Assembly: GCF_900103405.1 (NCBI RefSeq) | Contig: NZ_FNHX01000004.1 | Coordinates: 372,001-436,000 of the forward strand | Direction: 5' to 3' | From: Polaromonas sp. JS666 | Lineage (GTDB): Bacteria > Pseudomonadota > Gammaproteobacteria > Burkholderiales > Burkholderiaceae_C | Length of the DNA: 64,000 nucleotides | Shown: piece after piece, positions 1 to 8,362 of the stretch | Layout of the letters: each line of letters begins with the position of its first letter | Numbering within the stretch: position 1 is the first letter of the stretch | Position numbers and translations under genes: made by a program | The notes under the pieces: generated by a model | Databases searched by the model: none | Told to the model about the DNA's origin: nothing | The model's input: only the letters and a program-made list of their open reading frames with translations

Positions 1-1483
1 GCACCAGCGCCAGCCAGCCGATACGCTCCATGGAGTGGCCTTTCAGGGCGACCCAGTTCACCGCCCCGGCGGCCCACAGCAAAAAGGCCGCGAGCAAGGC
101 GCTGGCGCCGCCCACCTGCAGCGAGAACTTGCCCCAGCCCGGCATCGGTTTGTAACTTCCGCGCTTCAAAAGCCCCAGCAGCAGCCACAAGGCGTTGATC
201 AACGCGCCAATGGCGATGGAGAGTGTCAGGGCCGCATGCTGCAGCAAGGGCACCAGGAAATAATTCAGCACCTGGGTGAACACCAGCACACAGACGGCGA
301 TGCGCATGGGCGTGCGCATGTCGTGCCGGGCATAAAAGCCCGGGGCCAGTACCTTGACGGCCACGATGCCCATCAGCCCCACGCCATAGCTGGTCAAGGC
401 GGCGGTCGTGCGCTGGACGTCGAGGTCGCTGAACGCGCCATAGTGGTACAGCACCGCGACCAGCGGCTGCGAGAACACCAGCAGGGCCACGGCGCAGGGC
501 ACCGATAGCAGCACCACCAGGCGCAGGCCCCAGTCGAGCATGGAGGAGTAGCGCGCCTCATCCTGGCTGCCGCGCGCCGCGGCCAGTTGCGGCATCAGCA
601 CCACCCCCAGGGCGACGCCCAGCATGGCGGTGGGAAACTCCATGAGGCGGTCGGCATAGGTGATCCAGCTCACGCTGCCGGTGGCCAGGTGCGAGGCGAT
701 CTGGGTGTTGATCAGCAGCGATATCTGCGCCACGCTCACACCCAGCAAGGCCGGCAGCATCAGGGACAGCACCTTGCGTGTGCCGGGGTCGTTCCAGGAC
801 TGGCGCAGGGCAGCGAAGCTCGCGCCTATGCGCGGCAGCAGGCCCAGGCGCCGCAGCGCCGGCAGTTGCAGGCCCAGTTGCAGGATGCCGCCCACCATCA
901 CCCCCACGCATTGGGCGTAGATCGGCTCGATGCCGTGCCTGGCAAACCAGGGAGCCCCCAGCGTAATGGAGGCTATCAGCGCCAGATTCAGCAGCACGGG
1001 CGAAGCGGCGGGCACGGCAAAGCGGCGCCAGGTGTTGAGGACGCCGCCGGCCAGCGCAACCAGCGACATAAAGCCGATGTAAGGGAACATCCACCGGGTC
1101 ATCACCACGGCGGCGTTGTAGCCCTGAGGCTTCAGGCCGCTGGCCATGGCCCATACCATCAGCGGCGCGGCCAGCACGCCCGCCACGCATAGCAGGACCA
1201 GCGTCCAGGTCAGCAAGGTCGCGACGTGGTCAATCAGCTGTTTGGCGCCCTCTTCCCCTTGCTCCGCCTTGCAGGCCGCCAGCACCGGCACAAAAGCCTG
1301 GCTGAAAGCACCCTCGCCAAGCACCCGACGGAACAGGTTGGGGATGCGAAAGGCGACGTTAAAGGCGTCGGTCATGGCGCTGACGCCAAACACCGAGGCC
1401 ATCAGCAGGTCCCGGACCAGGCCCGTGATGCGCGAGGCCAGGGTCAGCAGGGAAACGGTGGAGGCGGCTTTAAAAAGTGACAC
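1..1483 (-). CDS. murJ: Lipid II flippase MurJ (MviN family), 3' end cut by window edge
   Basis: This gene encodes the inner-membrane MATE-like flippase that moves lipid II to the periplasmic side for peptidoglycan synthesis. About 494 codons are visible and open to base 1, against roughly 510 residues in the family, so only a short C-terminal tail is missing. The N-terminus carries the family hallmarks SRITGLVRDLLMASVFG and MTDAFNVAFRIPNLFRR, followed by EGAFSQAFVPVLA and a series of hydrophobic helices. The start is GTG at 1483, because an in-frame TAA lies four codons upstream and no ATG fits; the ribosome site is weak. It is transcribed divergently from rpsT, a common betaproteobacterial arrangement. 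Identification is confident. Confidence 0.93.
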   Translation of the reverse strand, partial: MSLFKAASTVSLLTLASRITGLVRDLLMASVFGVSAMTDAFNVAFRIPNLFRRVLGEGAFSQAFVPVLAACKAEQGEEGAKQLIDHVATLLTWTLVLLCVAGVLAAPLMVWAMASGLKPQGYNAAVVMTRWMFPYIGFMSLVALAGGVLNTWRRFAVPAASPVLLNLALIASITLGAPWFARHGIEPIYAQCVGVMVGGILQLGLQLPALRRLGLLPRIGASFAALRQSWNDPGTRKVLSLMLPALLGVSVAQISLLINTQIASHLATGSVSWITYADRLMEFPTAMLGVALGVVLMPQLAAARGSQDEARYSSMLDWGLRLVVLLSVPCAVALLVFSQPLVAVLYHYGAFSDLDVQRTTAALTSYGVGLMGIVAVKVLAPGFYARHDMRTPMRIAVCVLVFTQVLNYFLVPLLQHAALTLSIAIGALINALWLLLGLLKRGSYKPMPGWGKFSLQVGGASALLAAFLLWAAGAVNWVALKGHSMERIGWLALV

Positions 1484-1566
1484 CGAGGGAGTTTAGCCGT
1501 CACGACGGCGCGCGACCGGTGTTTCATGCGGCCATATTTGGGGCTCTTCACCAGCAGGGGCCGCGG

Positions 1567-1645
1567 AACCGGCTTTGCCGGGCCGCAGGCGCAGCGGCCC
1601 CCTCGGGGGGCAGGGAGCTACACGAAGTGAGCGACCGTGGGGGTA
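1567..1645. repeat. REP-like GC-rich hairpin element
   Basis: Two strong hairpins lie in tandem between murJ and rpsT. The first is CCGGC-TTT-GCCGG at 1569-1581. The second is GCCCCC (1597-1602) pairing with GGGGGC (1606-1611). They are followed by an ACGAAGTGAGCGACCGTGGGGG tail in two parts running to about 1643. This composition resembles the dispersed intergenic hairpin repeats common in Comamonadaceae genomes. The core GAACCGGC-N3-GCCGG recurs at 4946-4960. Calling it a REP family member is inference from style; a genome-wide count is needed. Confidence 0.5.
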
Positions 1646-1651
1646 TATAAT
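1646..1651 (+). promoter_or_regulatory. Candidate -10 box of the rpsT promoter
   Basis: A perfect TATAAT lies 55 bases upstream of the rpsT start, directly after the hairpin repeat. No convincing -35 hexamer sits 16-18 bases upstream, so the call rests on the -10 match and position. Confidence 0.5.
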
Positions 1652-1706
1652 GCTAGGTTTGCTGCAACATCCACAGACTCCTCCCCAGGATTAAAGGAAT
1701 ACATAT

Positions 1707-2018
1707 ATGGCTACCGCCAAACCCAAGAAAAAGAACCCGCGCCTTGCGTCGGGCCGTAAACGCGTCCGCCAGGACGTCAAACTCAACGCCGCGAACACCT
1801 CGCTGCGCTCCAAATACCGCACCGCTGTGAAAAACGTCGAAAAAGCCGTTGCAGCCGGTGACAAAGACAAAGCCAAGGACCTGTTCGCCAAGGCCCAGAG
1901 CATTGTGGACACGGTTGCCGACAAGGGCATCTTCCACAAGAACAAGGCAGCGCGCGACAAGAGCCGCCTGTCCGCCAAGGTGAAAGCCCTGGCACTGGCC
2001 CCCGCAAAGGCCGCCTAA
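1707..2018 (+). CDS. rpsT: 30S ribosomal protein S20
   Basis: This is the small basic protein that binds 16S rRNA early in 30S assembly. It has 103 residues, with the typical lysine-rich start [19 protein letters not shown] and the helical-bundle core containing [14 protein letters not shown] and [13 protein letters not shown]. It is longer than the roughly 87 residues of enterobacterial S20 because of an Ala/Lys-rich C-terminal tail ([14 protein letters not shown]). A purine-rich ribosome site (AAAGGA) precedes the ATG. The gene stands alone between its promoter and a strong terminator. Confidence 0.98.
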   Translation: MATAKPKKKNPRLASGRKRVRQDVKLNAANTSLRSKYRTAVKNVEKAVAAGDKDKAKDLFAKAQSIVDTVADKGIFHKNKAARDKSRLSAKVKALALAPAKAA

Positions 2019-2098
2019 GCAATTAGGCAAATCGCCCGGACGGCATCTTTCTCCTGAAAATACCGTCCGCCGTTTTGTAGGGTGCGCTGCAGCAAAGC

Positions 2099-2126
2099 AA
2101 AAAAGCCGTCGAAAGACGGCTTTTTT
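2099..2126 (+). terminator. Rho-independent terminator after rpsT (probably bidirectional)
   Basis: The arms AAAAAAGCCGTC (2099-2110) and GACGGCTTTTTT (2115-2126) pair perfectly across a GAAA tetraloop and end in six T. Because the 5' arm begins with six A, it can also stop transcription of the DUF3579 gene arriving from the right. Confidence 0.93.
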
Positions 2127-2144
2127 GTTGGCGCTTCAAAAACC

Positions 2145-2465
2145 TCAGCTTTTGCTGGGCGGTTCGGGAATCAAACAGGCCTCGGCCATCTGCAAGTCGT
2201 TGTCTTTCGCGAAATTGATGGCGAAATCCCAGGCCATGGGCTCGGCCTCGCGCAGTTCCGAGTTGACGACCACACACTTCACGCCGTTGATGACGGTGGG
2301 AACACACCAGGGGGAGTAGGTCAGGTGGCTGCCCGGTTGCGGGCCGCCCGGGCGGAAATGGCTCATCACACCGCACAGCCTGTCGGCCCAGTCGCTGGGC
2401 CGGAAGGTTTTGCCGTCGCGGGTAATACCCTGGATAAAGACTTCTTTGGCGGTGTTGGAGACCAT
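2145..2465 (-). CDS. DUF3579 family protein
   Basis: This small soluble protein (106 residues from ATG 2465, or 113 from an in-frame GTG at 2486) matches the DUF3579 family as I recall it from Burkholderiales. Recognisable parts are KEVFIQGITRDGKTFRPSDW near the N-terminus, a CGVMSHFRP segment, SPWCVPTVINGVKCVVVN, and an acidic AWDFAINFAKDNDLQMAE helix. Its function is unknown. It converges with rpsT across the shared terminator and diverges from argD. Neither start has a clear Shine-Dalgarno sequence; the ATG is preferred because the family begins just before KEVFIQG. A TCTTATATAAGA palindrome lies about 90 bases upstream. Confidence 0.8.
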   Translation of the reverse strand: MVSNTAKEVFIQGITRDGKTFRPSDWADRLCGVMSHFRPGGPQPGSHLTYSPWCVPTVINGVKCVVVNSELREAEPMAWDFAINFAKDNDLQMAEACLIPEPPSKS

Positions 2466-2557
2466 CGGGTGGAGGGTTTTTTGCACTGCCCGGCATGGGA
2501 AAAGGATGGGATTTCAGCCCATGCTGCAGCGCACAACAATTCTAGCTTAACTCTGAC

Positions 2558-2569
2558 TCTTATATAAGA
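2558..2569. promoter_or_regulatory. 12-bp palindrome TCTTATATAAGA, copy 1
   Basis: A perfect AT-rich palindrome sits in the 284-base gap between the divergent DUF3579 and argD genes. The identical 12-mer recurs at 39165-39176 inside the promoter of a GntR/HutC regulator gene. A shared operator is the simplest reading. On the minus strand it overlaps a weak TTATAT-17-TAGAAT promoter candidate for the DUF3579 gene. Confidence 0.55.
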
Positions 2570-2749
2570 CTTGGAAGACAAATTTTCAATGGAGACAATA
2601 GCGGGCGATGCCCAGGCGCTTGCATCGCAGTGATGCAGGAACGTCACAAAAGGCCGCAAAGTCTGCGCCTAAAATCAGCCCAGGCCCGCATCAACTGCTG
2701 CGGGCCTCGAATTTTCCGCACTGTCACAGCCCTTGTTCCGGAGTTTTCC

Positions 2750-3967
2750 ATGACCGCAGCCCTGCCCAAGCACATCGAAGCCGCCTCCCCCCACGTGATG
2801 AACACCTACGGCCGCCTGCCCATCGCGCTGGACCACGGCCAGGGCTGCCGCGTCTGGGACGTCAACGGCAAAGCCTATCTCGATGCGCTGGGCGGCATTG
2901 CCGTCAACACCCTGGGCCATAACCACCCCAAGCTGGTGCCGGCCCTGCAGGAGCAGATCGCCAAGCTGATCCACACCTCCAATTACTACCACGTGCCGCT
3001 GCAGGAAGCCCTGGCGGCCAAGCTGGTGGAGCTGTCGGGCCTGGAAAACGTGTTTTTCTGCTCCACCGGCCTGGAAGCCAACGAGGCCGCGCTCAAGCTG
3101 GCGCGCAAGTTCGGCCACGACAAGGGTATTGAACGCCCGGAAATCGTGGTTTATGAAAAAGCCTTCCACGGCCGCAGCATCGCCACCCTGAGCGCCACCG
3201 GCAACCCCAAGGTGCAAGCCGGCTTCGGCCCGCTGGTCGAGGGTTTTATCCGCGTGCCGCTCAACAACATGGACGCGCTCAAGGCCGCCACCGCCAACAA
3301 CCCCAATGTGGTCGCCGTGTTCTTTGAGGCCATCCAGGGCGAAGGCGGCATCAACAGCATGAAGGACGAGTACCTGCGCGAAGTACGGGCCCTCTGCGAC
3401 GAACGCGACTGGCTGCTGATGATCGACGAAGTGCAGTGCGGCATGGGCCGCACCGGCAAGTGGTTTGCCCACCAGTGGGCCGGTATCAAGCCCGACGTAA
3501 TGCCGCTGGCCAAGGGCCTGGGCTCGGGCGTGCCGGTTGGCGCCGTCGTCACCGGCCCCAAGGCCGCCCACATCTTCGGCCCCGGCAACCACGGTAGCAC
3601 CTTCGGCGGCAACCCGCTGGCCATGCGGGCCGGTGTGGAAACCCTGCGCATCATGGAAGAAGAAGGCCTGCTGGCCAATGCCGTGAAGGTGGGTGAACAT
3701 CTGCGCGCGGCACTGGCGCGCGAATTGGCAGGCGTGAAGGGCGTGAAGGAAATCCGCGGCCGCGGCCTGATGCTGGGCATTGAGCTGACCGTGCCCTGCG
3801 GCGAGCTGCTGGGCCGAGCCGCCGAAAACGGCCTGCTGCTGAGCGTGACCGCCGACACCGTGATCCGCATGGTGCCCTCGCTCATCATGACCCCGGCCGA
3901 GGCCGACGAGGCGGTGGCCATCCTGGTTCCGCTGATCAAGCAGCTGTTGAAAGAGAAAAACGCGTGA
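2750..3967 (+). CDS. argD: Acetylornithine aminotransferase
   Basis: A class III PLP-dependent aminotransferase that interconverts N-acetylglutamate semialdehyde and N-acetylornithine in arginine synthesis. The 405-residue length matches ArgD. The PLP lysine is K255 in MPLAKGLGSGVPVG, preceded by DEVQCGMGRTGKWFAHQ, whose Asp contacts the pyridine nitrogen. STGLEANEAALKLAR and NHGSTFGGNPLAM are further family motifs. The ATG at 2750 follows a CCGGAG ribosome site; an in-frame extension to 2630 is rejected because it adds 40 residues unlike the family. The stop overlaps the argF start. Confidence 0.96.
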   Translation: MTAALPKHIEAASPHVMNTYGRLPIALDHGQGCRVWDVNGKAYLDALGGIAVNTLGHNHPKLVPALQEQIAKLIHTSNYYHVPLQEALAAKLVELSGLENVFFCSTGLEANEAALKLARKFGHDKGIERPEIVVYEKAFHGRSIATLSATGNPKVQAGFGPLVEGFIRVPLNNMDALKAATANNPNVVAVFFEAIQGEGGINSMKDEYLREVRALCDERDWLLMIDEVQCGMGRTGKWFAHQWAGIKPDVMPLAKGLGSGVPVGAVVTGPKAAHIFGPGNHGSTFGGNPLAMRAGVETLRIMEEEGLLANAVKVGEHLRAALARELAGVKGVKEIRGRGLMLGIELTVPCGELLGRAAENGLLLSVTADTVIRMVPSLIMTPAEADEAVAILVPLIKQLLKEKNA

Positions 3968-4908
3968 GCACTGCGATCCCCTCCAAGCCCGCACCCGTGC
4001 GGCATTACCTGCAGTTCAGCGACCTGAATGCGGCGGAATACGCCTACCTGTTCGAGCGCGCCGCCATCATCAAGAAGAAATTCAAGACTTACGAAAAACA
4101 CCAGCCGCTGGTCGACCGCACGCTGGCCATGATTTTCGAGAAAGCCTCGACCCGCACCCGCGTGAGCTTCGAGGCCGGCATGTACCAGCTGGGCGGCAGC
4201 GTGGTGCACCTGACCACCGGCGACAGCCAGCTGGGCCGGGCCGAACCCATCGAGGACAGCGCCAAGGTCATCAGCCGCATGGTCGACCTGGTGATGATCC
4301 GCACCTTCGAGCAGACCAAGATAGACCGCTTCGCCGAGCACTCGCGCGTGCCGGTCATCAACGGCCTGACCAACGAATTCCACCCCTGCCAGATTCTGGC
4401 CGACATCTTCACCTACATCGAGCACCGCGGCTCCATCAAGGGCAAGACGGTGGCCTGGGTGGGCGACGGCAACAACATGGCCAACACCTGGCTGCAGGCC
4501 AGCGAAATCCTGGGCTTCAAGGTGCACGTCAGCACGCCGGGCGGTTACGAGGTGGACCAGTCCATCGCCGGCATACGCTCGGCCGACAGCTACAAAGTGT
4601 TCAAGGATCCGATGCAGGCCTGCGCCGGCGCCGACCTGGTCACCACCGACGTCTGGACCAGCATGGGCTACGAAGCCGAAAACGAAGCGCGCAAAAAGGC
4701 TTTTGCCGACTGGTGCGTGGACACCGAGATGATGCGCGCGGCCAAGCCAGATGCCCTGTTCATGCACTGCCTGCCCGCCCACCGCGGCGAGGAAGTCGAA
4801 GCCGAAGTCATAGACGGCCCGCAATCCGTGGTCTGGGACGAGGCTGAAAACAGGATGCACGCGCAAAAGGCACTCATGGAGTTCCTTTTGCTCGGGCAGC
4901 TCAGTTAA
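3964..4908 (+). CDS. argF: Ornithine carbamoyltransferase
   Basis: Transfers the carbamoyl group to ornithine to make citrulline, in the cytoplasm. It has 314 residues, usual for the anabolic enzyme. The carbamoyl-phosphate motif STRTR, the HPCQ motif and the ornithine-site HCLPAHRGEEV are all intact. Translation starts at GTG 3964, overlapping the argD TGA by four bases (GTGA), so the two genes are probably translationally coupled. Confidence 0.97.
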   Translation: MSTAIPSKPAPVRHYLQFSDLNAAEYAYLFERAAIIKKKFKTYEKHQPLVDRTLAMIFEKASTRTRVSFEAGMYQLGGSVVHLTTGDSQLGRAEPIEDSAKVISRMVDLVMIRTFEQTKIDRFAEHSRVPVINGLTNEFHPCQILADIFTYIEHRGSIKGKTVAWVGDGNNMANTWLQASEILGFKVHVSTPGGYEVDQSIAGIRSADSYKVFKDPMQACAGADLVTTDVWTSMGYEAENEARKKAFADWCVDTEMMRAAKPDALFMHCLPAHRGEEVEAEVIDGPQSVVWDEAENRMHAQKALMEFLLLGQLS

Positions 4909-4945
4909 GGTCCAGGGCAACCTGCGCATCAGGGCGAGGCGGCCG

Positions 4946-4976
4946 AACCGGCATAGCCGGCAGCCTTTCCGGAAAG
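4946..4976. repeat. Tandem hairpins between convergent argF and glk
   Basis: CCGGC-ATA-GCCGG (4948-4960) is followed by the perfect palindrome CTTTCCGGAAAG (4965-4976). The first hairpin, with its GAACCGGC lead, resembles the element near 1567. It could act as a bidirectional stop between the convergent genes, but no T-run follows. Confidence 0.4.
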
Positions 4977-4982
4977 CATGGG

Positions 4983-5978
4983 TCACTGCGGGCTGTCAAT
5001 TTCCAGCGCCGCCGCAGCGCCACGAAGCGCCGGTGACTGCCCTGCCTGAATCACATAAACAGGTATTTCCGACAGCTGTCGCGCGAAACGGCCTTTCGCC
5101 TCGAAGCGCCGCCTGAATGCGGAGCGACTGAAGACCTCACCCAGACGCGGAACAATGCCGCCGCCTATATATACCCCGCCACGCGCACCCAGCGTAAGCG
5201 CCAGGTTGCCGGCAACCGTTCCGAGAAGCGCGCAGAACAGTTCGAGCGCCTCAAGAGCCGACGAATCGCCGTGTTCCAGGGCAGCGGCCACCACACCCGC
5301 GGCACCGAATTCGGCAACCACCTTCGCCCCGTCGATCTCCTGCAGGGCACGGTGAATATCGGCCAGCCCCTGGCCGCACACAGCGCGTTCGGCCGAAGCG
5401 TGGCCATACCGGGAGCTGAACCACTGAAGCAGCTGCTGCTCTCGCGCCGTGCAGGCCGCCAAGGTGACGTGGCCGCCTTCACCCTCGATCGCTACCCATC
5501 CGCCGCGGCCATCGGGCAGCAATCCGGACATCCCCAAGCCGGTGCCGGGGCCGATCAAGGCCTTTGCGGCGAGAGGAGCCGCTTGCCCACCCTGCACCTG
5601 ACGCAGTTCCGAGGGACGCAGGGCCGGCAAGGCCAGCGCCAGGGCGGTAAAGTCATTCAGCACACGCAAGGTCGTGAAACCGAATTGCAGCTTCAACGCG
5701 CGAATGGAAAAGGCCCAGTGATGGTTGGTCATCTGTACCTGGTCGCCAAACACGGGATTGGCAATGGCGATTGCGCAATTCGCGGGCGCGTTGCGTCCCA
5801 GGATCGCCAGGTAATGCCGCATCGCATCCGCAAGCGTCGGGTATCCGGCGCAGGGCAAGATCACCATGTGATTGATGGGCTCCCCGGCGCCGTTCTGCCA
5901 CGCGAAACGTGCGTTGGTTCCGCCAATGTCGGCCAAAAGCCGCTCATTGCCGTGAGGACTGGTGGGAACTACCGCCAT
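4983..5978 (-). CDS. glk: Glucokinase (Glk, bacterial ROK-independent family)
   Basis: Phosphorylates glucose to glucose-6-phosphate with ATP in the cytoplasm. The 331-residue protein shows the phosphate-binding LLADIGGTNARFAW, the LNDFTALALALP segment containing the catalytic Asp, GPGTGLGMSGLLPD, EGEGGHVTLA and GGVYIGGGIVPRLGEVF, in the order expected for E. coli-type Glk. The ATG at 5978 is chosen because AAGG lies six bases upstream; the frame is open to 6053 but that extension has no family similarity. It is the last gene of a leftward porin-Bug-glk run, 91 bases after the Bug gene, so it may have its own promoter. Confidence 0.9.
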   Translation of the reverse strand: MAVVPTSPHGNERLLADIGGTNARFAWQNGAGEPINHMVILPCAGYPTLADAMRHYLAILGRNAPANCAIAIANPVFGDQVQMTNHHWAFSIRALKLQFGFTTLRVLNDFTALALALPALRPSELRQVQGGQAAPLAAKALIGPGTGLGMSGLLPDGRGGWVAIEGEGGHVTLAACTAREQQLLQWFSSRYGHASAERAVCGQGLADIHRALQEIDGAKVVAEFGAAGVVAAALEHGDSSALEALELFCALLGTVAGNLALTLGARGGVYIGGGIVPRLGEVFSRSAFRRRFEAKGRFARQLSEIPVYVIQAGQSPALRGAAAALEIDSPQ

Positions 5979-6069
5979 CAATACCTTGGTGTTGATCGTG
6001 GACAGGCCGAGAATGCCACCCGGCGACCGGCTCACGACGGTCGGCCCTGGCAAAAAAACGCCGCCCCCA

Positions 6070-7041
6070 TCACTCCATCGTGATTTTTGCGGTCTTCACG
6101 ATATCGCGGTACAGCGCGGCCTGGGGACCGACGAACGCGCGCATTTCGCGCCCGGTCATTGGTGCGACCGTGATGCCGGCATCCGCCAGCTTGGCGCGCA
6201 CTTCGGGCTGCGCAAGCGCTTGCAGCAATGCCTTCTCATAAGCGGCCACAGTGGCGGGAGAGGTCCCGGATTTCACAAACAGCCCTTGCCAGAGCGGTAG
6301 CGAGATGCCGTTAAACCCCTCTTCCTCGCCAATGCGCTTGACGTTCGGCAATTGAGCAACTCGGGCACTGTCAGACACCGAGAGGGCCTTGATTTTCCCG
6401 TCCTTGAGAAACGGCATGGCCGTAGACAAGACCAGCACCGCGCTGTCCACCTGGCCGCCGACAAGGTCATTCGCGATCTGGGCGCCGCCGCGGTAGGGGA
6501 TGTGCAGCATTTCCACCTTCGCCTGCTTGTTGATAAGCGACCCATAGATATGTTGCATCGTCGCAATTCCGGGAGTTGCGTAGTTGAAGCTCTCCTTGCC
6601 GCTTTTACGCAACGCACTCACCAGGTCGGACAACGTGGTGTAAGGGGAGCCCGAGGGAACGGCGAATACCAGCGGCACCGTGGTCATCCGCCCGATCGGC
6701 AGAAGGTCTTTCTCCCAGTCAAGCCGGGTCTTGGGATTCACCATGGGCACGAGCACGGTATCCGTGCCCCCCATGTAAACAATGTTGCCGTCGGCCGGCG
6801 CGCTGAGCACTTTTTGCGCGGCAATCATGCCGCTGGCTCCCGCAACGTTTTCGACAATGAACTGGCGCCCCAGGCGCTTGGACAGCTCGGTGCCGACAAC
6901 GCGCGCGACCAGGTCGGCACTGCCGCCGGCGGAATACCCGACCACCAGCGAGATGGGCTTGTCGGATTGCGCGTGGGCAACACCCGACAACAGTGCGCCG
7001 GCGCCCAGCAAGGCAAATTGATTCAATAGTCTGCGTTTCAT
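6070..7041 (-). CDS. Bug-family periplasmic solute-binding protein (TctC-like)
   Basis: A 323-residue periplasmic binding protein of the tripartite tricarboxylate transporter class, a family hugely expanded in Burkholderiales. It has a signal peptide ending AHAQ (about residues 1-24), then KPISLVVGYSAGGSADLVAR, the FIVENVAGASGMIAAQ motif and the HIPYRGGAQIANDLVGGQVD carboxylate-binding loop. The ligand is probably a small carboxylate but cannot be read from sequence. No TctA or TctB membrane subunits are present in the window, so it is an orphan receptor here. It sits 12 bases after the porin gene, almost certainly co-transcribed. Confidence 0.9.
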   Translation of the reverse strand: MKRRLLNQFALLGAGALLSGVAHAQSDKPISLVVGYSAGGSADLVARVVGTELSKRLGRQFIVENVAGASGMIAAQKVLSAPADGNIVYMGGTDTVLVPMVNPKTRLDWEKDLLPIGRMTTVPLVFAVPSGSPYTTLSDLVSALRKSGKESFNYATPGIATMQHIYGSLINKQAKVEMLHIPYRGGAQIANDLVGGQVDSAVLVLSTAMPFLKDGKIKALSVSDSARVAQLPNVKRIGEEEGFNGISLPLWQGLFVKSGTSPATVAAYEKALLQALAQPEVRAKLADAGITVAPMTGREMRAFVGPQAALYRDIVKTAKITME

Positions 7042-7053
7042 GCCGGGCTCCTT

Positions 7054-8091
7054 TCAGAAGGTGTGCTTGATGCCAAGATCGAACGCCGTCGTGCGGCTCT
7101 GGCCGACCTGCTTGGCGGAGCCTACATTCGTATACAGCAAGGTGCGCTTGCTCAGGTCGTACTGGATCCCCGCGCCCACCATTTTCGAGTTGAGATGAGT
7201 CGCCGGACGCAGGTTGCCGTAAGAGACATAAGTGCGCCCAAAGCTCAGGGGCACCAGTGCCGACACGGTGAACGAGGTGGCGTCGCCGTTAAGTCCGCCC
7301 TTGGCGCGTGAATAACTGGCCGTGGGACGGACCACGCCGAAGTCATAACCCCCCGCGATGAGCTTGAGGTTGGTCCTGTTGTCCAGGCCGTCGTAGGCAG
7401 CGCCGAGCCAGACCGGGCCGTCCTTGTACTGGACGTTGGCGGAGGTGCTTCGCTGGCGCGTGCCTTCCCCCAGGCCGGTTGCCAGCTCGAAGCTCACGGC
7501 ACCCAGTGCTGGCGATTTGTAGCCTATGGTGTTGCTCCAGCGAATGTTGGAGGCCTCGACCGTCGCGGCGACAGGGAGGTAGTTCGCGTAGGTGTAGGTG
7601 GACCCGGTCTGGCTGACATAGCTCCAGAGCGTGGGATCGGTATTGAGCGCAACCGTGTACGCCGCCGAGTATTCACGGCCGGAATAAATCTCGCCCCAGT
7701 CCTTGCTGCCTATGGCAAGCACCGAACGGCCCAACCAGAAGACATTGGCGTTGCTCAACGCCCCGGTATCGGTGGCAAAGCGGGTCTCGATCTGAAAGCG
7801 GGTGTACATGCCGCCGCCCATATCTTCCTCACCACGAAAACCCAGGCGGGAGGTGTTGCCGGCTTTCACGTTCCAGTCGTCGTTGGGAGCCCGGCCGGGC
7901 AGCATCCCGGCCGGCGTGGTGCCGCTGGTCGCTTTTGTCAGGCCTTGGTCAATGATGCCGTAAATCGTCAATGAGGACTGCGCATGCGCCGAAAAAACCG
8001 GGGCCAGTGCGCTGGCGGCCAGCAATGCGCTGCGCATGGCAGCGTTTCGGGCGCCGCATGGGCCCAAAGGTGGAAAGAGGAATGTCTTCAA
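7054..8091 (-). CDS. Gram-negative trimeric porin (Burkholderiales OmpC/Porin_4 type)
   Basis: An outer-membrane beta-barrel channel of 345 residues. After a signal peptide ending at SAHAQ it starts SSLTIYGIIDQGL, the typical first strand. It contains SRLGFRGEEDMGGGM and FWLGRSVLAIGSKDWGEIYSGRE in the loop-3 region, and ends GIKHTF with the terminal Phe that the Bam machinery recognises. The start is TTG at 8091, supported by AAGGAG six bases upstream. It leads the leftward porin-Bug-glk run, facing the lyase gene across an AT-rich control region, which suggests joint uptake of one substrate. Confidence 0.9.
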   Translation of the reverse strand: MKTFLFPPLGPCGARNAAMRSALLAASALAPVFSAHAQSSLTIYGIIDQGLTKATSGTTPAGMLPGRAPNDDWNVKAGNTSRLGFRGEEDMGGGMYTRFQIETRFATDTGALSNANVFWLGRSVLAIGSKDWGEIYSGREYSAAYTVALNTDPTLWSYVSQTGSTYTYANYLPVAATVEASNIRWSNTIGYKSPALGAVSFELATGLGEGTRQRSTSANVQYKDGPVWLGAAYDGLDNRTNLKLIAGGYDFGVVRPTASYSRAKGGLNGDATSFTVSALVPLSFGRTYVSYGNLRPATHLNSKMVGAGIQYDLSKRTLLYTNVGSAKQVGQSRTTAFDLGIKHTF

Positions 8092-8150
8092 GCTTGTCTC
8101 CTTGTTATGCGCCAGCCCAATTAGCCGGCGGAGGCAGTATATATGTATTT

Positions 8151-8179
8151 ATTGTATTGTCGTACAATTAATATTGTAT
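8151..8179. promoter_or_regulatory. Candidate operator: ATTGTAT-type repeats between porin and lyase genes
   Basis: The 271-base divergent region is conspicuously AT-rich. It holds ATTGTATTGT (8151-8160), the inverted repeat TTGT-CGT-ACAA (8157-8167), ATTGTAT (8173-8179) and an inverted copy ATACAAT (8268-8274). The 9-mer TTGTATTGT also occurs on the minus strand at 10795-10803, right at the start of the GntR-LacI regulator gene. This links the regulator to the divergent porin and lyase promoters. The rest of the gap shows nothing else I can support. Confidence 0.5.
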
Positions 8180-8362
8180 CGATTCAAGTTCTCACCGCCA
8201 ATGGGGCCCTCATACTCTTATCTACGGCCTCCAAATTCGTCGCAAACCTTCAAAATCAATGCAATTCATACAATATGCAAAAACAAACCCGCTCACCGGG
8301 GTTCTCTCCGCCACCGCCAGCCCCCCCCCCCGTGCAAACCGTTTCGACCTGACTGGAACCCC

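Noticed and set aside
3151..4986. Minus-strand open frame of about 610 codons across argD and argF
   Set aside because: Antisense to both genes, no motif, and it would bridge the convergent argF-glk boundary.
8036..8362. N-terminal extension of the lyase by 109 codons
   Set aside because: It would overlap the porin start in antisense and run through the AT-rich control region; the family starts at the ATG at 8363.
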